Positions 62,715 to 64,000 of a DNA stretch of 64,000 nt are shown here, in pieces. The stretch is from CAVPMW01 sp963706515 (GTDB taxonomy: Bacteria > Chloroflexota > Anaerolineae > Anaerolineales > UBA4823), in assembly GCA_963706515.1 (NCBI GenBank), contig CAVPMW010000019.1, positions 1 through 64,000 on the forward strand, written 5' to 3'. The stretch's first letter is position 1; the number at the start of each line of letters is the position of its first letter. The position numbers and the translations under genes are program-made. The notes below the pieces were generated by a model. It saw only the letters and a program-made list of their open reading frames with translations, ran no database searches and was not told the origin of the DNA.

Positions 62715-63594
62715 ATGTTGGCTGAGGTGAGAGCATTCCTGGACCTATCAAGGGAGCGACATTCCTATTCTGCCAATACGCTCCGCGCAATTCAAGAAGA
62801 TCTCCTACGTTTCAGCAGCTATCTTGTAACAAATTTAGGGCGACCGGCCGAGCTGTGCGATTTTAACCGCGAGCGGATCGCTGACTTCTTGTGCAGCGAG
62901 AGGGCTGCGCCCTGTAGGGGTCAGGACTTTGCTGCGCCGGCAGACCAGCCTGCGGGTTTTTGCCCGCTACCTGCGCCAGTATCATCCGGACGGAGACTTC
63001 GCCCCGCCCAAGGCGATCACTATCCCGGGGAATGCAGCCGGAAGGCAAGCCTTTGGGAGCGGCTCACTTACCGCGGAACAGATCGAGGCTGTCCAGGCGA
63101 AGCTGGCACGGTCCGCGAGCGTCCACGCTCGCCGGGATGCAGCGATTATTTCTCTATGCCTCGATACCGGTATCTCGGTGGAGGAGCTTCTCACCCTCAA
63201 CCTTGCGGATATCCGCCTGAGCGAAGGGATGCTGCTGCTGCGCGGCAAGAACAATTTGCTCCGCCGCGTCCCGCTGGGCAACGCCGTGGGCCCAATGCAG
63301 ACCTACCTTGCTCAGGGGCGGCTGGAAATTGGCCCGCTGCCCGGTGAAAGCGCATTATTCATTAGCCGGATCGGCGCACGGCTGACCCGCCAGGGAGTCT
63401 CGGCAGGCGCTGCGGTATTGGGGGAAGGCAGCCCGCCTCGCGAGCCGCTGACGACCAGGAGCCTGCGGACCACCGCGGTGCGCAGGATGGTCGCAGACGG
63501 TCGCACCTTGAAGCAAATCCAGACCAGTCTGGGACATACCAGCAGCCTCTCCACCCTGGCTATGCTCAAGCGCCTTGCGGCACCCACGTACTGA
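62715..63594 (+). CDS. Tyrosine-recombinase-like protein lacking catalytic residues, one frameshift
   Basis: From ATG 62715 the N-terminal SAM-like DNA-binding domain reads MLAEVRAFLDLSRERHSYSA and ERIADFLCSERA. A shift near 62900 leads to LLRRQTSLRVFARYLRQYHP and the catalytic-fold domain. The XerC/D motif positions can be followed, but the first Arg box is TGISVEELLTL (Arg replaced by Ser), the second box is TRSLRTTAVRRM (first and last His replaced), and after LGHTSSLSTLAM no tyrosine stands at the usual place; the only late tyrosine is the last residue. The product is about 293 residues. It may bind DNA without cutting, or be a decayed integrase. There are no phage or mobile genes beside it. 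Confidence 0.75.
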
Positions 63595-63699
63595 AAGGAT
63601 TAATTCTTTCAGCGAACGAGAGCGGTGCACAGATTAGGACGATTACCAGTACAATTAACGGGCATGAGAAGCATTCCGCACGACTTTGAGGAGAAATCT

Positions 63700-64000
63700 A
63701 TGGAAATGACCGCAGATGCATTGCTCGAACAAATCGACCACCTGGCGGATCTCGTTCACAGCCGGACACAGAGCTCAGCTCGCCTCGGGATGATCCTCGG
63801 CTCGGGCCTGGGCTCGCTGGCGAACGCAGTTGAACTCGCCGGTCACCATCCCTTTCAGCGAGCTGCCGGGTTGGCCGGTTTCAACCGTAATGGGCCACCA
63901 GGGCAGGCTGGTATCGGGAACGCTGGAGGCTCACGAGGTGCTGGTCATGCAGGGCCGGGTTCATTATTATGAAGGGTACAGCCTGGCGCAGGTTACCCTC
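63700..64000 (+). CDS. punA: Purine nucleoside phosphorylase, 5' part, frameshifted
   Basis: ATG 63700 follows GAGGAG. The N-terminus ADALLEQIDHLADLVHSRTQ and GMILGSGLGSLANAVE carries the phosphate-binding GSGLG loop. Near 63845 the frame changes, and the family sequence ELPGWPVSTVMGHQGRLVSG, then VLVMQGRVHYYEGYSLAQVT, continues to the window edge. It splits purine nucleosides with phosphate. The gene is cut by the window end. Confidence 0.87.

Noticed and set aside
1..64000. tRNA, rRNA, CRISPR arrays, prophage or IS transposase genes
   Set aside because: No rRNA-like stretch, no regularly spaced identical repeats and no transposase or phage proteins were seen by eye. A tRNA missed by eye is possible; a tRNA scan would settle it.

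Overview
The window looks like a chromosomal piece of a moderately high-GC, non-photosynthetic member of the Chloroflexota, most likely class Anaerolineae. This is an inference from gene style, not from a marker gene. The signs are secreted LamG proteins with long Pro/Thr linkers and a (I/V)-(W/Y)-L-P motif, a kinase-ATPase-TPR regulator, a BTAD regulator, a GAF-rich SpoIIE phosphatase and DnaX-YbaB-RecR. I found no rRNA, tRNA, CRISPR array, transposase or phage gene.

Layout. 1-3.9 kb: secreted LamG proteins, one carrying two almost identical LamG modules. 4.1-7.4 kb: glycogen synthase and an HdeD-like/DUF4332 fusion with a 16-residue repeat linker. 7.5-12.9 kb (minus): kinase/AAA/TPR sensor, HisN-like phosphatase, aldo-keto reductase. 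13.1-20.4 kb (plus): zinc-ribbon protein, MBL hydrolase, glycolate oxidase glcDEF coupled to a diaminopimelate decarboxylase-like gene, and an ornithine cyclodeaminase-family gene. 20.4-32.5 kb (minus): a compact seven-gene glycan operon with a GT39-like enzyme, a BcsA-like synthase, two large glycosyltransferases, a NodS-like/NodB-like fusion and a Wzm/Wzt exporter. 33.0-36.0 kb (plus): a UbiD-family decarboxylase with both subunits of aconitase X, the set expected for the archaeal-type mevalonate route. 36.2-41.9 kb: BTAD-ATPase-degenerate GGDEF regulator, acyltransferase, MFS carrier and VOC protein. 41.9-46.5 kb: STAS / HATPase / GAF-SpoIIE partner-switching operon. 46.5-64 kb: housekeeping genes (NYN nuclease, LysM-LTD, DUF1992, dnaX-ybaB-recR, moaA, ybaK, corA, lspA-rluD, ltaE, punA), a QueD-glycosyltransferase-methyltransferase trio, a CAP-domain protein and a degenerate tyrosine recombinase.

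Two points affect reading. First, many genes are split by frameshifts. About seven are scattered through the first 48 kb, and more than twenty lie in the last 16 kb, mostly in conserved essential genes, so most are probably sequencing errors. I annotate such genes over their full span. Second, intergenic DNA holds several families of hairpin repeats: 52-54 bp palindromes, 11-30-11 bp stem elements that can occur in tandem, and a 62 bp element with inverted ends.

The most interesting biology is the AcnX/UbiD mevalonate-type cluster, the glycan operon with its methyltransferase-deacetylase fusion, the candidate pterin-modification trio and the hairpin families.
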